64,000 bases of DNA from Isoetes taiwanensis (Eukaryota > Streptophyta > Lycopodiopsida > Isoetales > Isoetaceae): contig JAJEKV010000017.1 in assembly GCA_021234155.1 (NCBI GenBank), positions 7,355,253-7,419,252 on the forward strand, in the 5' to 3' direction. Shown in pieces: positions 42,836 through 54,649 of this stretch. A program made the translations under genes and the position numbers. Numbering within the stretch: position 1 is the stretch's first letter; the number at the start of each line of letters is the position of its first letter. A model generated the notes under the pieces. It had not been told where the DNA came from. It was given only the letters and a program-made list of their open reading frames with translations, and did no database searches.

Positions 42836-45150
42836 ACAACTTATGCCTCAAGATCGGAACCAGCCAAAAAGGGCTAAGCACTGCATTCTGAAAGACCTTC
42901 GCTCTCCGTCTTTTCCAAATCAGCCACAAAAGCTAAGCTGTGCATAAATGAAATGCCTGCCGCTTGGCCACTGCCCAACCGCTAGGAAAGACTCCCAAGA
43001 GAATCTTCTGACTGCACAGTGAAGACCCAAAGAGGGCTCTCACCCAGGACCAAGCTGGCTCTACCTCTGTGCATAGGACAAAGCAGTGCTCAATGATCTC
43101 TCGTCGCCTTCCACATAAAGGGCATGTTTCCGCTACCTGAGGCTTGAACCTGTGGACTCGGACATTCACCCAGAGGCTACGGTGCAAGATCTGCCACAAA
43201 AGGGTACGGATTTTAGGAGGAGGCAATGTATTCCACGCCCACTTCCACATGGCGGGCCACTTACTCCCTGGAAGCTTAAGCGACCACTTATCCGAAGGCG
43301 GCAACGTGTCCTGAAGCGCTAGAAGCCCATAAGCCGATGCTACAAAATGAGATGCATCAAGTCCACTATGCGACTTCCAAACGCGAATGACTTGAGAAGA
43401 CAACCTGCAATGGAATAGCATTAGCAATTCCGCCCAAGTCCAGATGTCCCACCAAGGCCAAATCTTTCCCTAAAAACTCCCCACGGCGCCGATGACCCTC
43501 CCAATATCGGGCACGGATGGATGTTACCCCTGCAGCAATCCATCGGCGCTGAGTACCTGGGTGTAGGGAAGAGGCCAAGGGAGATGCCGAATCCAAGGGC
43601 ACCCAGAGAAAGGGCGATGAGGCTACCATACACCTGCTAGGGTCCAATGAAAAGAGAACCTTGACCACCTTCCGTGCCTTCGAGACCCTTAAGAAAAGGC
43701 GGCATGAGGGAATGGCCGCAAATCCTCAAACAGAGCCCATGGCAATCGAGTTGAGTTGCTCGCTTCCTAAACACAATAGAGTGGCGGCGATCGCGCCTAA
43801 CAGAGCCAAACACAGGGATTGTTGCTCCCGCAACAACCGCCGATGAATTTCGACACGGTAACCTTCGTGTGCAACGACACATCAAGCATACCCAAGCCCC
43901 CTGCCTTTCTGGGACGCACACACTTCCACCATGCGACCTTCACTGTAGCCCCCTCCTCATTTCCTCCCCAAACAAAATTGCGAATGGTGTCATCCAACTC
44001 CTTAACCACACTTTTTGGTGCAAGTATGCAGGAGGTCACAGAACATGAGTGCTACAGAAAGCACCTCGACTTGGATACCGCAATCCTACCAGCCATGGTG
44101 ATTTTACTTCCCCTCCACCGATTCGGATCTTTGTTTAAGATTCGTAATGTCTCTGCCCAAATTGTCTAAGCCAAATGGTATGCCTAACAGTTTGGCAGTT
44201 GTGTGTGGCGGTGTAAGAGCCCAGGGAAACTGACTCAACCACGTAGGAGGAGGTTCCTCTAGTACCCACATGGCCGAGCACTTGGACCAGTTAAGCAAGC
44301 ATCTCGAAGCTAAAGAAAAGGCATCCAAAATATTCTTGGCTGCCTGGAGATTGGACTCATCTGCATGAAGAAAGAGGAATGTATCATCCGCAAATTGACC
44401 GCAAACCTGTTATGACCCATCATCCATGCGAGACCTTGCACCACATTGTCGGCAAATCTGCGACACAAAAGTCGCGAGAGAGCTTCTGCCACTATAGTGA
44501 ACAGAAAGGGGGCCAACGGACATCCCTACCTAATGCCTCGGCCCACAGAGAAGATTGAAGAGGTCTCACCCTGACACCACACTGTCACCCTGACACCACA
44601 CGTGCAGCTTCATAACTGTTTCCCTGAAACTAGATCCACACCCAAAGGTCTGCATCATATCCGCCAAGAACTGTCAGCTGACACTGTCATAAGCCTTGGC
44701 AAAATCCAGCTTAAGAAAAACAAGGGGCTGCCTCATTCTACGAGCCCAATGCACTCCCTCAAAAGCAGCAGCCACATTATGAAGAATATTCCACCGAGGG
44801 AGAAAACTAGACTGCTCTGCGCTAATGGCATGAACTAGTACTGGCTTAAGCCTCTCAGCCAAAGCCTTAGCAATGATTTTATACACTACAGACAACAGAG
44901 TAATAGGCCTTCAGTCATTGATGGTTTTAGGATGCTTACATTTGGGTATAAGTGAAATACAACCTGTATTCAGTAGAGGATGCATCGAGTTATTCGCCAA
45001 AAGATCCACATACACCTGCACCACCGAGTCCCCCACCCACTCCCAGTACTGCTGAAAAAACTCCACTGGTATTCCGTCCAACCCAGAACACTTATTCCGA
45101 GCCAACAGGCGGCATGCGTCCCCCAACTCCTACCGTTGACAAAATGCCTA
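42836..45150 (-). pseudogene. L1-type LINE, reverse transcriptase to C-terminal zf-RVT, decayed
   Basis: Read on the minus strand the order is: CSGLDGIPVEFFQQYW and CISLIPKCKHP (about 45100-44930), IIAKALAERLKP and FLKLDFAKAYDSV (about 44895-44680), the catalytic FADD box with TFLFLHADES (about 44400-44360), LLGIPFG (about 44190), NFVWGG and PRKAGGLGMLD (about 44000-43870), and a zf-RVT domain with WKWAWNTLPPPKIRTLLWQ, CPLCGR and HCFVLC (about 43280-43060), followed by WLIWKRRR. Many stops and frameshifts interrupt it. The 5' part is missing. Its 3' end meets the gypsy element at about 42835. Confidence 0.88.
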
Positions 45151-45159
45151 GTGTTGTTC

Positions 45160-45552
45160 ATGTCCAATCGTGACACATCATTTTTTTCTCTTTCGTAAAA
45201 TTTATTGATAATGTATTTGATTCTATGAAGCATTATATACACTTTCTCTATAGTTTATGGAGGCCGAAAACATGTGCATTTGGAAAAATACAAGACTAAT
45301 AATATGATTAACAGAATAATACACTATTAACAAGCATAGTGACTAACCACATCAAAAAACTTTAACAATGCAAAACTTAACATGGTTCTCGAACTAATCA
45401 GAAAAACTCGATATTGTCCAAAATTTGCAACAACTAGTATAGCATATAAAAGCATCTGAAATTATGATATTAAAAATGTATATAGAAAAACCATTCTATA
45501 AATTAATGATGATTTCCATAAACCATTGTAAAATCTAAATTCATATAATTGA
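45160..45552. other. Gene-free AT-rich stretch
   Basis: This is AT-rich. The last ~120 bases resemble the 111-bp tandem units at 46480-46750, so the Mutator-like element after it landed inside that array. No gene is seen. Confidence 0.5.
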
Positions 45553-46471
45553 GGGAAATTTTCAAAAATACCCCTCTATTTTGTGTTATTTGTGAAAATG
45601 CCCTTATATTTTGAGATATTGTCAAAATGCCCCTGATATGGCTACGAAACTACTACATATAAGAAGAATGACTGGAATGAGTTTCAGGCAACGGATGGCT
45701 TTGCATAGGGCGAGATCAGTACCCACTATCGAAAACAAAACCACTATGGAGTGATAAATTGAAACTGATAATTTGGGCTTCTGATCAGATATGGAAAAAG
45801 GATGAAGATCCGATTATGAAGCTTGCAAAGTTTTCAGTTTCGAGCATCGCCAAAAGCAAGAGGCCGAGAAAACCCACAAGATCTTGAGCCCACTATAATT
45901 TTTCTTGAGGCGGAGTAAGTTCCTCTTTAGTTTTTCGTTGTAGGTTTTGAGCAACGGCTCCAATACTCAAGAAGCTGTCAAATTCTCTGCTTGTTGTACA
46001 AATTACTAGCAAAATCCATCTACAATAGTGTTTTGAACTTCCTATTGATTGCCGGATATATGCAACCTAGAAGCAACTTGCATGCATGCCACAATTACCT
46101 TCGAGAAAACACTGAAGGAAAGCTCTGTGCGCCTGCCACAATTATCTTCAAAAAAAACCCTGGAGGAAGGCTATGCGGCTCTGGGCATATCTTTGTCTAG
46201 TTTGTGATCGCTCTGCTCTTATTTTAAAGTATAGGCTGCAAATTTGCAAGGCAAAAGTTCTGGCATTGCACCAGTGGATACTATATTAACTGAGTTTTGT
46301 GAAAATCTCTAAATTTTGAGTTGCTACTGGTAGATTGTTTGTTAGATTCAGAGCTAGCGTTGCAGGGATCATCTGAAAGCTACAGATCGAGGGGCATTTT
46401 GATAATATGTCAAAGTACAAGGGTATTTTGATAAATACCTCAAAATAGAGGGGTAATTTTAAAATTTTCCC
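45553..46471. mobile_element. Mutator-like element with terminal inverted repeats, copy B
   Basis: This is the shorter (919-bp) relative of the element at 12520-14771, in the opposite orientation. The ends are GGGAAATTTTCAAAAATACC and its counterpart at 46471, each followed by AAAATGCCC-type words. The interior matches copy A almost throughout (for example the words GTTGCATATAT, GTACAACAAG and CATTCCAGTCATTCTTCTTA, on one or the other strand), apart from the 1.36 kb that copy A has in addition. The flanks share at most a weak TATAATTGA/TATATTAAA pair. Non-autonomous. Confidence 0.8.
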
Positions 46472-46474
46472 TAT

Positions 46475-46750
46475 ATTAAATATAGTATGGACTAGCAATG
46501 GTTTTCCATAATCAGTATATGCTTAAAGCACATCTTCTAAACTATTGACAATTTAAAAAACTATTCTACGATTGTAGAATTGATATAATTAAACATGATA
46601 TGAACTAGCAATGGTTTTGCTAAATCAATGTACACTTAAAAACAATCTTACAAACTAATGATGATTTCTAAAAACTAGCATAAAATTGGGAATTAGTGCA
46701 AAAAATATGATATGGACTATTATTGGTTTTGCAAAACCAGCAATGACATA
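46475..46750 (+). repeat. Tandem repeat, about 111-bp unit
   Basis: ATGGACTAGCAATGGTTTT and variants start units at about 46488, 46600 and 46711; each continues with a GATGATTTC..AAA word. A further unit is split by the Mutator-like element (45400-45552). Confidence 0.7.
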
Positions 46751-46914
46751 TAGTTTTTTTTTTTTTTATTGTGAATTGTCGTATAAAAGAACCACATGCA
46801 TACTGGTTTTCATGCTAATTTTTTATACAAGTTCTTTTTTGGGGGTCGTGTGGAAGCCGAGCCCAAAAAATACCTTCGTAAGTAGTAGCTATATTGATTG
46901 AATGGTAGGTACAG

Positions 46915-47260
46915 AATCAACAAGAATGCCCCAAAGCTTTTGTGTATAAGCCTTGGCAAAGATCTTATACACAGAAGATAACAAAGTAATTGGTTGCCTT
47001 TCTGAAATTTGATAAAAACTCCTTGCACTTGGGAATGAGAGAAATGCATCCCGAGCTAATAATTTTGTCTAGATGCCTCTGCCGCTTGAAATCTCGAAAA
47101 GCATCGTACACGTCATCACCAACCTAGTCCTAGAAATCCTGGAAGAACTCCACGGGAATACCGTCAATTCCAGGACACTTTCCTCTCTTCAAAAGAAAGG
47201 GAGCATCTGCCAGATCATTCATCGTAATCTCTGCTTCTAAACGAGCCTTTGATCCTCAGA
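46915..47260 (-). pseudogene. Second LINE reverse transcriptase fragment
   Basis: The minus strand reads LADAPFLLKRGKCPGIDGIP and VEFFQDF, then after several stops SSGCISLIPKCKEF, and ends with YFVIFC and DLCQGLYTKALG. These are the first reverse transcriptase motifs of an L1-type LINE. It is a different, more decayed copy than the one at 42836-45150. Confidence 0.75.
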
Positions 47261-47264
47261 TTCA

Positions 47265-48270
47265 ATAGGATGCAATCCAAAATAGACAAAGGCTTTCTAT
47301 TTTTTAAGAGGTCAACACAAAAGTCTAAAAAACAAAAAAAAAAGTTTTTCTTGGCAAAACATTGTTAGAAGAAAAAATATCCAAGTTATTAAAGATAAAG
47401 AACAAAAAAATTGTGGACAAAGACCTTTTGTTTTTTTCAAAGGCACCACAGCATTGCATGCTTTATAAACAAGGAAAAGGACAATCTAAAATCGGCAAAG
47501 GCTTTTTATTTTCTAGAATGCACACACTTCTTAAGAGTGCTCAAATGGTAACTGACGTGGCTATGATGGGGCCCCACATACAACAGCTGGAGGACAGTAT
47601 CTGACAGGTTCGCCTGGACACCTTGTCCACCAGCGTTGAAGTCGTGACACAAGACAAGAAATGTTTTGACCAGGAGACAACCATTGCTATCCCCCTCCTT
47701 CGATTGGAGGCTGAGGAGACCACCGCCATGTTGCGAAGGGTCCAGGCAGCTAGCTACTGCAAAGAGGCATCAACTCCAAACTCTTCAGAGTAGGTCGCAG
47801 CTAGCAGAGATTCTCTCCATATATCTTCCACATGTACAAATATGTTTATGCTCCAATACGCTAACAACAAACAAAAGTTTTCAGGCTTTACCTACATTGC
47901 AACACACATAGACAATTCATGAGATGCTTGTGGGTTCAAGACTATTCATGACATGCTCAAATGTTGAACATGCCAATAGCTATTCCATGGGAAACTATCT
48001 CTTTGCATGACAGGCGATGGTTTTTAGAGTTCAGCAACTGCCTTGTGTTCACACCCTTGATCTGCGTCTCCAATCTTCGTCCAGCACTGGAAGCCAAGCA
48101 AAGAAAATGCTCTTAATATGTAAAACACCCATCAAACCCCATCAAAATTAACTAAAGTTACAGCCATACAACTCTATTCTATTTCTGATGGGCATTAACA
48201 AACAGATATAATCATGCACGCAACTCAAGCATCCTAGCAAGCATTTCCAAACATTGTACCAAGTAATAAA
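47265..48270. other. Gene-free stretch
   Basis: A duplicated word pair around AAATCGGCAAAGGCTTT / AAATAGACAAAGGCTTT (47279 and 47490) is visible. Open frames at 47362-47604 and 47666-47911 have no motif. Confidence 0.4.
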
Positions 48271-48271
48271 A

Positions 48272-48780
48272 TTATCTATTGTACCTGTGAGGTTGCTCGC
48301 AGTTGTAGTACTGCTGATACCAAAAGCTGGCTGGTTCAATTTCATATAGAAACTGGCAAAGACCGTGGCACCCAAAGCCGGTTCCTGAATAGACCATTAG
48401 CATATTGGTGAATAGATCTGGAAAGTTCCTGAGTCTATTGAAATCTCTGCAGGTATTGCAGGCTTCTACAACTAAGTTTCCTGTTGATTTATCAAAATCT
48501 ATGTGATTGTGGAGCTGCATTTGTAGAGCGTGTATGATTGGAAGGATGTCTAGGAGATGGTGACTGTAACAAACATGCACCATTGACATGGTCCCTAGCT
48601 CAAAGCATCTGTTAGCAAAAAAGAATTTTTTGAGCCAAGAAAAAAATTGACAGTTTTAAGAGCAAGTAACTCACCAGGTGCTTTTCGTTCTCATGTCCTT
48701 TATGAGTCTGACATCTCCATCTTCCGTTGCAATGTGGTACCACAACCACCTCATAATTGAAGCCTCATAATTTGTACTGT
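48272..48780 (-). pseudogene. Unidentified two-exon gene fragment
   Basis: The minus strand shows NYEASIMRWLWYHIATEDGD (48775-48680, with a GTGAGT donor) followed by a 105-codon frame (48589-48272) that contains HALQMQLHNHIDFDKSTGNL and CRDFNRLRNF. The composition is protein-like and the splice signals are fair. I do not recognise the family, and no upstream or downstream exons were found. Confidence 0.35.
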
Positions 48781-49136
48781 AAATAACCTTATCAGCAGAA
48801 GAATGCATGAACATAATCTTTGTGTCAACATTTTTCTCAGCATTTTTGTCAGATGCTTACCTTGATTCTCAAAATCCTTTATTCAACCAGACTGTGCACT
48901 ACTCCCATCCTGCCACCGTATCCATCAATTTGCAAAGGACTTGTTCATTAGTTGTATATGCAGAAGGAATAACGATTTTGTTGTTGCAGATCCTAACCTG
49001 GCTACCGCTTACCATTGCCAACCTCCTCCATAGCCATTACCAACATAGCTAGGCTTCTGAGATTCATTGTAAGGAACTAAAGACGTTGAAGGCGCCCGAT
49101 GTATTTTCTATTTCCCATCAAATCTCTATGGAATCC

Positions 49137-49640
49137 TCAAATTATGGTTTGTAGCATGACTTCAAGAATTTCATGGCAATTCCGGCAAAATTCGAACTGG
49201 ATCAATGAAGATGAAGTAAAATTCAGGTTTTCTACACCCAGATTACAGTTTTTTCCAGAAGAAAAATGTCGTGTGAATGTTCCGAAGCATGATCTGTGTA
49301 GAGGTTTTCTTAGTTTTAATCTGAACCATGGGCACACCCATGAGCATTGTGAAGAGCATGCGCATGACGTTGATGATAAAATTCATATCGGTGATGGGCA
49401 TCGTTGCGGTAGACATTGCGATCATTTTTCTATTGAACAGGAACATGGGCACGATCATGCCCGCGGGCATTCTCACACCTATAATTTAAATGGGCTGCGC
49501 GATTGTTGCTTTCTTTTTCCAATGCAACAGGTCTGGCCAAAGTTGGCTACGAAGCCATTGTCCCAATCTTCACAGGCATGGGGGAACAGGTCATCGTTTT
49601 TCTCTGCATCTAATCCATATCAAACTTAATGTGAATCCAA
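49137..49640 (+). pseudogene. HMA1: HMA1-like N-terminal fragment (His-rich)
   Basis: The plus-strand frame carries a His/Asp/Glu/Cys-rich metal-binding stretch (HGHTHEHCEEHAHD, HRCGRHCDHF, EQEHGHDHARGHSH; about 49326-49480). It is followed by a VWPKLA-like word, the place where HMA1 proteins have a GW..LA..L sequence. HMA1 is a plastid-envelope P1B-type ATPase that moves Cu, Zn and related metals. No start codon or complete first transmembrane segment follows. On its own this piece is only suggestive; the assignment leans on the HMA1 exon next to it. Confidence 0.5.
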
Positions 49641-49653
49641 AATTTGAACCAAC

Positions 49654-49823
49654 CTGAAGTACCCATAAATGGCCATTTGAACAAAAAAGGGCCCAGAAGA
49701 ACTAGAACCACCGACATGATAATAATCACTTGGTTGTAAACTTCACCAAAATCATCAAGCCACCTCTGCAAGTTAGGTCTATTTGCATGTGCTTCTTCTG
49801 TCAGTTTCATGATCCTTGATATC
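49654..49823 (-). pseudogene. HMA1: Isolated HMA1 exon in opposite orientation
   Basis: The minus strand reads IMKLTEEAHANRPNLQRWLD and DFGEVYNQV, followed by a transmembrane helix and LLGPFLFKWPFMGTS. This is the segment of HMA1 just before the second large cytoplasmic loop. An AG acceptor before GATCATGAAA and a GT donor after 49654 (TTCAG/GTTGG) are kept. The preceding exons and the DKTG phosphorylation exon are absent. It faces the His-rich fragment tail to tail. Confidence 0.75.
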
Positions 49824-49829
49824 GGAAGA

Positions 49830-50285
49830 GTCGGATAGCTCCTTGCCCTAAACCTTGCCTTCCCTAATCTAATCGCTAACCACCAATGTCGTTGCAGGCG
49901 ATGGCTATGGCGATGGCGGCGATCCCAGTCCAGGTGTCTTAAAGACCCTGTCGGTTTTAGGAGAAGGTATCGACTATGAATATTCCAAAAGCATCTTGCC
50001 TATAATATTTATACATGTTAAGATAAATATGAAAAATTAAAGTCTTATCCATTCTTCTAAAAATCAAAGGCATATGTTCCCATCTTCACCAAACACCATA
50101 TCAGATGATAAATCGGGGCTAAGATTACTAAGTCATCACAATTATGCTGATACTTGGCCATAAGGGCAGAATCTAAAGATTAGTTTTATTTTATTTCTCC
50201 GAATCCACATATACACGATAAATAAGCTAACTTCATAACTTTATGGAACATAACATAATTTTACGATTCTACAGATGTCCATGTC
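49830..50285. other. Gene-free stretch
   Basis: A short alternating GGCGATGGC block lies at 49900-49920, and a 14-bp duplication TACAGATGTCCATG sits at the end next to the stop codon of the p101-like gene. Otherwise nothing; part is presumably its 3' UTR. Confidence 0.4.
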
Positions 50286-53200
50286 CTACAGATGTCCATG
50301 TCGTGACATCTGAGTAGGCCAGTAAGACATTATAGGAAATTTAAGGGAATTTGCCATATTCAATGGATCAGGGCAGGCGCTTAACCTGATCCTCATGAAT
50401 GGACCAAATGCAAGACCATCCAGCAACACATCAAATGGTTTTCCTGCTTCCACAACTATAAATTTCGCATGGCATGTTACCATAAATCTTACCAAATCAT
50501 CTAAAGTTTTGACGCCATTCCTCGAGTTTACATCTGATTCTACAATGCAGAGATTAAGAGATGCATTGCAAGGATCACAATTCAACCTTAATTCAGATGG
50601 ATTTGGTATATTAATGGCTGACAATGCTAAAAGGGTATAATCTTCTCGTCGTTCAGGTACTTCTATGCCATTCCTATCAACTGGCTTGTAAATAACACTG
50701 GCCTTTAAAGTGGACTTAGAAACCAGGTTCTGAAACATCTCCTGATTGTCAAAGCTAGTTGTTGACTTTCTTGGTATAGATTGACAATGGGAAGCTGATT
50801 TATGCTTGGTAACAACGGTTCCAACTGATAATGCAATATCAGCTCTAATTAAAAATGGTATTGTGCAATGAAATGACTTGCCTCTATCAGTATACCAGCC
50901 TTCGCAGTTAAAAATGGTTATGCTCAGCAGACAATTGCCTTCCAAGATGTAATTTTCAATCTGTTTTCTAAGAAGCATACATGGGATAGCTTCTTCCCTC
51001 ATTCTGATCACATCACCAGATCCTCCAGTTAGTTCTGCAAGGAAGTTTTTATTATTCACATGTTCAATAAATGGAATGAATGGAAGTGGATTCGTTAGGG
51101 GTCTGTAGATCATTGCATCATAAAAGTGATCACGCCTGGCAATATAACAAGATAATGTATCCAGCTCATGTGCTGGCAAGACAAAAAATCTCACATCGAC
51201 TTCCTGTAGATCACCCATCTGTTTTTTATTATGCATCATTCCGACATACCCTGTCAATATATATTGTAGAGTACCATCACCACTTGTGATTAACACTCTA
51301 TGCGGCTCCCCTTGTCTCCCTGCAAGGCCATTATGAACAATTTCCCAAAGCATTTGTTGGGCTGTAGTCTTGGGGACATGGATTGGCATTGGATATGGGT
51401 ATGCCTTAATGTTGGATACCCTTAGTGGTGTTGGTATCCATTTCAAATGCATTGATTGTATTCTGAATCCGACAGATGGGTTCCTGCACGATGCAGAGGA
51501 TAAATGTCTTAAGGATATACATATTTCATATAAAAAGCATACGAATCTGATTACCTGTACTCAGAAAAATCAGCCGGAAAACCTTCACACTCGATAGAAA
51601 TGTCTGAAGTTTCAGAATTATCAATAAGTTCTTTGCAGATACATGCTATCTTATCCTTATGTTCTTTCCTGGCTTTTCTAACATCTTCAATCTTGCTGGC
51701 CTCTTCCATGATGTCTAAAAGATTGTTGTAAAAATCATTCAAGCCTTGTGGTGGTAAACTGCCTAAGGCATTCTTAAGTCTGGCTCCCAGAGTGCCAGAA
51801 ATCAATGAGACCATGCCGCATGCTTGCAAAGTTCTTATAATAAAGAACAACTCCATCTTCTGGGCATCTTCTGCATTGAGATTGCTGGATTCCAAGTTGC
51901 AGTAGAGGTGACCATAAAAATCACTTTTGCAGTTGATGATAAGTGGCACTGAGTTAGTGATATAGGCACACCTTAACATTTTTAGCTTTTTCATTAGTGC
52001 ATAACCTGAATTTGAAAACCCATGTTAATTCTTGCATCTATGCCTAGGCGTTTTGCAGTATTCTTTAATGTCTAGGTATCAGAACTACCAGCTGCTTTCT
52101 TCTCTTTGGTGATTAACTTCTGTACTTCAGATGCATGAAATCCAACTGGGCAGGGCCATCTCAAATAGTGATCCAGAAGCCTTTCGATTTGTTTCAGCAT
52201 GTCCTCATTAATTAAAGTCTGCCATCAGGTTTCTTCTGTTTATAGAGTCCATTTCAGAGGAATTGGCATGTTCTAAATTAAGCCATTTCTTCCTAGGATA
52301 CTACAGACAGCAACTAAAAGCGTTAGGATTATATACCAGTGAGATAATTTGATGTAGCAAAAATAATGTCGATATAATGGAGACTTCATCTGAAAAACCT
52401 GCTTCATCTGATCGTAAGCAGTCATCCTTCAAATAGTCTACCAAACTTTGGAGCATATTCATTGCTTGACCTGGCATGGCCGTAAACTGGTTCTGCAACC
52501 ATATGTATATCCACCCTGAAACTGTATAGCAGATCATGCAAATGGAGCAAAAAAACTTCCTCAACTTTTATTCCTAATCTGAAAATCCAAAAAGTAATTC
52601 ATATCTTGCCTGCTGTTCGTTTGTCCTGGGATGTAAATTTTCCAGACATGAGACTTGCCCATAAATTTAGCATCAAAGGAAAAAAGTGCTTTGTTTTACT
52701 TTGCTGCAGCTTCAGAATACTCAAAACCTGATTATGTATAAATTGAGAAAAATAAAAAATTATTTGAAGGGAGTTGAATTGAAATGCATAAGCTGAAATA
52801 ACAGAAAGCTAAAAATGGGTAAGAGCATCCTCTAAACAATTTTGGCGCATCAGACAAAAGAAAAACTCAAATAGTAAACTTCCTGCAGAACGCATACCAT
52901 TAAAATCATGGCCTAAAGAGATTATAATTGCTACCAATAGATGTCTCAGGCTACCATCACCATGGTCATAATGGGAGTGCAAAATGACAAATGCTGGGTT
53001 TGCTATATAATGAGAGCAGTCAACCCCAATAGAGTATATGGCAACAAGAAACCATAATGACTAAAGTGAGCCCCCACATATGTCGCAGTAGAACACTTAG
53101 CTTGCAAACAAGAAGTTCTGGGATTAATATGCATCCAGACCATCCTATTTTTCTAACATGCTATAGTGGCTTGGGCCGGTCCATGGTTCCGGTCGAAGGT

Positions 53201-54637
53201 AAAAATGACCAGGCACTGGAATATGAGTGATGTGCCCATCGTGTATCAGACTTTATGGTTAATGAGAAACTACATTAAAGTGAGAAGGTCCTACCAGAGA
53301 GAAGGTGGCTCAGTGGTAGAGTTCTTTAGGCTTGCAAGCAAGACTCCTGCAGTTTTGTAGTAAACTCTGGGTTTGAGAATGGAGCTGCTATTGGCCCAGA
53401 ACTATCAAGGGGAAAAGTTAGTGCAGGTGTCAATTTGCATCTTGAACCATATATTATGACAGGGATTTTTCAGAATAAGAAAATGCTGTAATGCACAAGA
53501 TTACCATCTCTTTGTATCCTCCAGCATTTCCTTCAATGACACTTTCTGGAACCACATTTCTCAGCATAATATCAATTTCAGACTTCAAAAACTTTACTGG
53601 GTGATATAGCCCTAGCAGAACCAGTGTGTTCAAGGCAGCAATAGAGGAGGATGGAATAATAGCTTAAGAAGTATTAAGTAAAGACACCTTTTTAGAAAAT
53701 CCGTTATCATGAAATGCATTCGTCAGCATTAAGGCAGTTAATGTTCTATATCTGAACTTATGACAGAGGATACGCCATGTATGTTCTTCAAGTGCAAGAC
53801 TCTCAACCGATTGGCACATTCCAGATGATGCATTCGTATTTCGACCACCTCCGATGGAGGACGCTTTGGTTCCTGAACGGCATAACTTGAAATGTTTTCC
53901 TTGAGCACACCTTCTATGTTGGCAGTGCACCTCTAATTTTTTCATCAGCGCTACCACAAACTCAGTGCAAGCATCACTTGATCCATGCATGTTTCCCCAG
54001 AAATTTAAAAACTTCTGTTCTGAGTAAAGCAGTAATGGTTGCTTTGACAGGCTACAAGTTTCTAAAGTGTCTGCCAAAGATAGTTCAAATTGCATTTAGA
54101 ATAGTGTAGTTCTCTTGATGTTATTGGTCCATTCATACTTCACATGATTTGAAGGACAAAATGGCAAAAGAAATTTACCTGAAAGCTCCTCAAAACTATG
54201 CATTGCAGATATAACATCTGTCACTTCAAGATCCAAAGTTGAATCCCATTTTTGCGTTTTGCGTCGTGCAAGTGTCATGAGCATTGGTAACTTTACCATG
54301 CTGCTGACTGCAAGGAAGTTGAATCGTGTAAATAATTGATTAAACAATCAAGCATAATGGACAATGATATTCCAGATAGAAAATATCTCTTCAGCTAGGG
54401 CATGCAACACGGCTTCTAACAATTTTTAGTATGCATACAATGTGTATTTGTTATACTCACCATTCTTCCTTCTTCTCCTTCTTCTTCTTCTTGATCAGTA
54501 TCAGCATTTAGAAGAAACGTAAAATGACAGACTCGTAGAAATTAAATATTGTGATTCAACAAATCGAGAAAGAAGTACAAACAACCTCGATTTAAAAGCC
54601 CAGTACTTGCAGGCGCATTCTCGTCGTCAGCCATCAT
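50286..54637 (-). CDS. Large 7-exon gene; product resembles PI3K-gamma p101/p84 (PIK3R5/6) regulatory subunit
   Basis: My model: exons 54637-54586, 54307-54179, 54070-53505, 52492-52337, 52218-52089, 52005-51555, 51483-50286, all GT-AG and in phase, total 894 codons, close to animal p101 (about 880). It has one in-frame TAA at 53666-53664 (codon ~196). The N-terminal ~500 residues look all-helical. The last exon has, in order, PYPMPIHVP, RVLITSGDG, VRFFVLPA, a CYIARRDHFYDAMI helix, a SITIFNCEGWYT strand pair, KFIVVEAGKPFDVLLDG and LKFPIMSYW. I read the same order in the C-terminal half of p101 (PIP repeat, RVVVFG, LQFFYVPV, ISHYLGMLDPWY, PIMTF). In animals p101 recruits PI3K-gamma through G-beta-gamma. 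Plants are known only for the class III kinase Vps34, so the partner here is unknown. The similarity is from memory and weak; an unrelated conserved plant protein is possible. Confidence 0.5.
53300..53480 (+). repeat. Possible tRNA-derived SINE in an intron of the p101-like gene
   Basis: TGGCTCAGTGGTAGAG (53309-53324) matches a tRNA A box, and GGGTTTGAGAAT (about 53369-53380) is a weak B box at the right distance of about 45 bases. The piece between is not a foldable tRNA. It lies in the intron between exons 3 and 4 of the minus-strand gene. No clear tail or target duplication is seen. Confidence 0.35.
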
Positions 54638-54649
54638 GCTGTTGATTGC

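Noticed and set aside
39933-45150. A single complete gypsy retrotransposon
   Set aside because: Upstream of the integrase tail the sequence is a LINE of the L1 type (zf-RVT, FADD box), not gypsy reverse transcriptase; the gypsy element is truncated.
42094-45198. Plus-strand open frames of 60-116 codons
   Set aside because: They are antisense to clear gypsy and LINE coding on the minus strand.
53300-53380. A functional tRNA gene
   Set aside because: The A box is perfect, but the sequence does not close an acceptor stem or a proper anticodon and T arm; at best it is a SINE.
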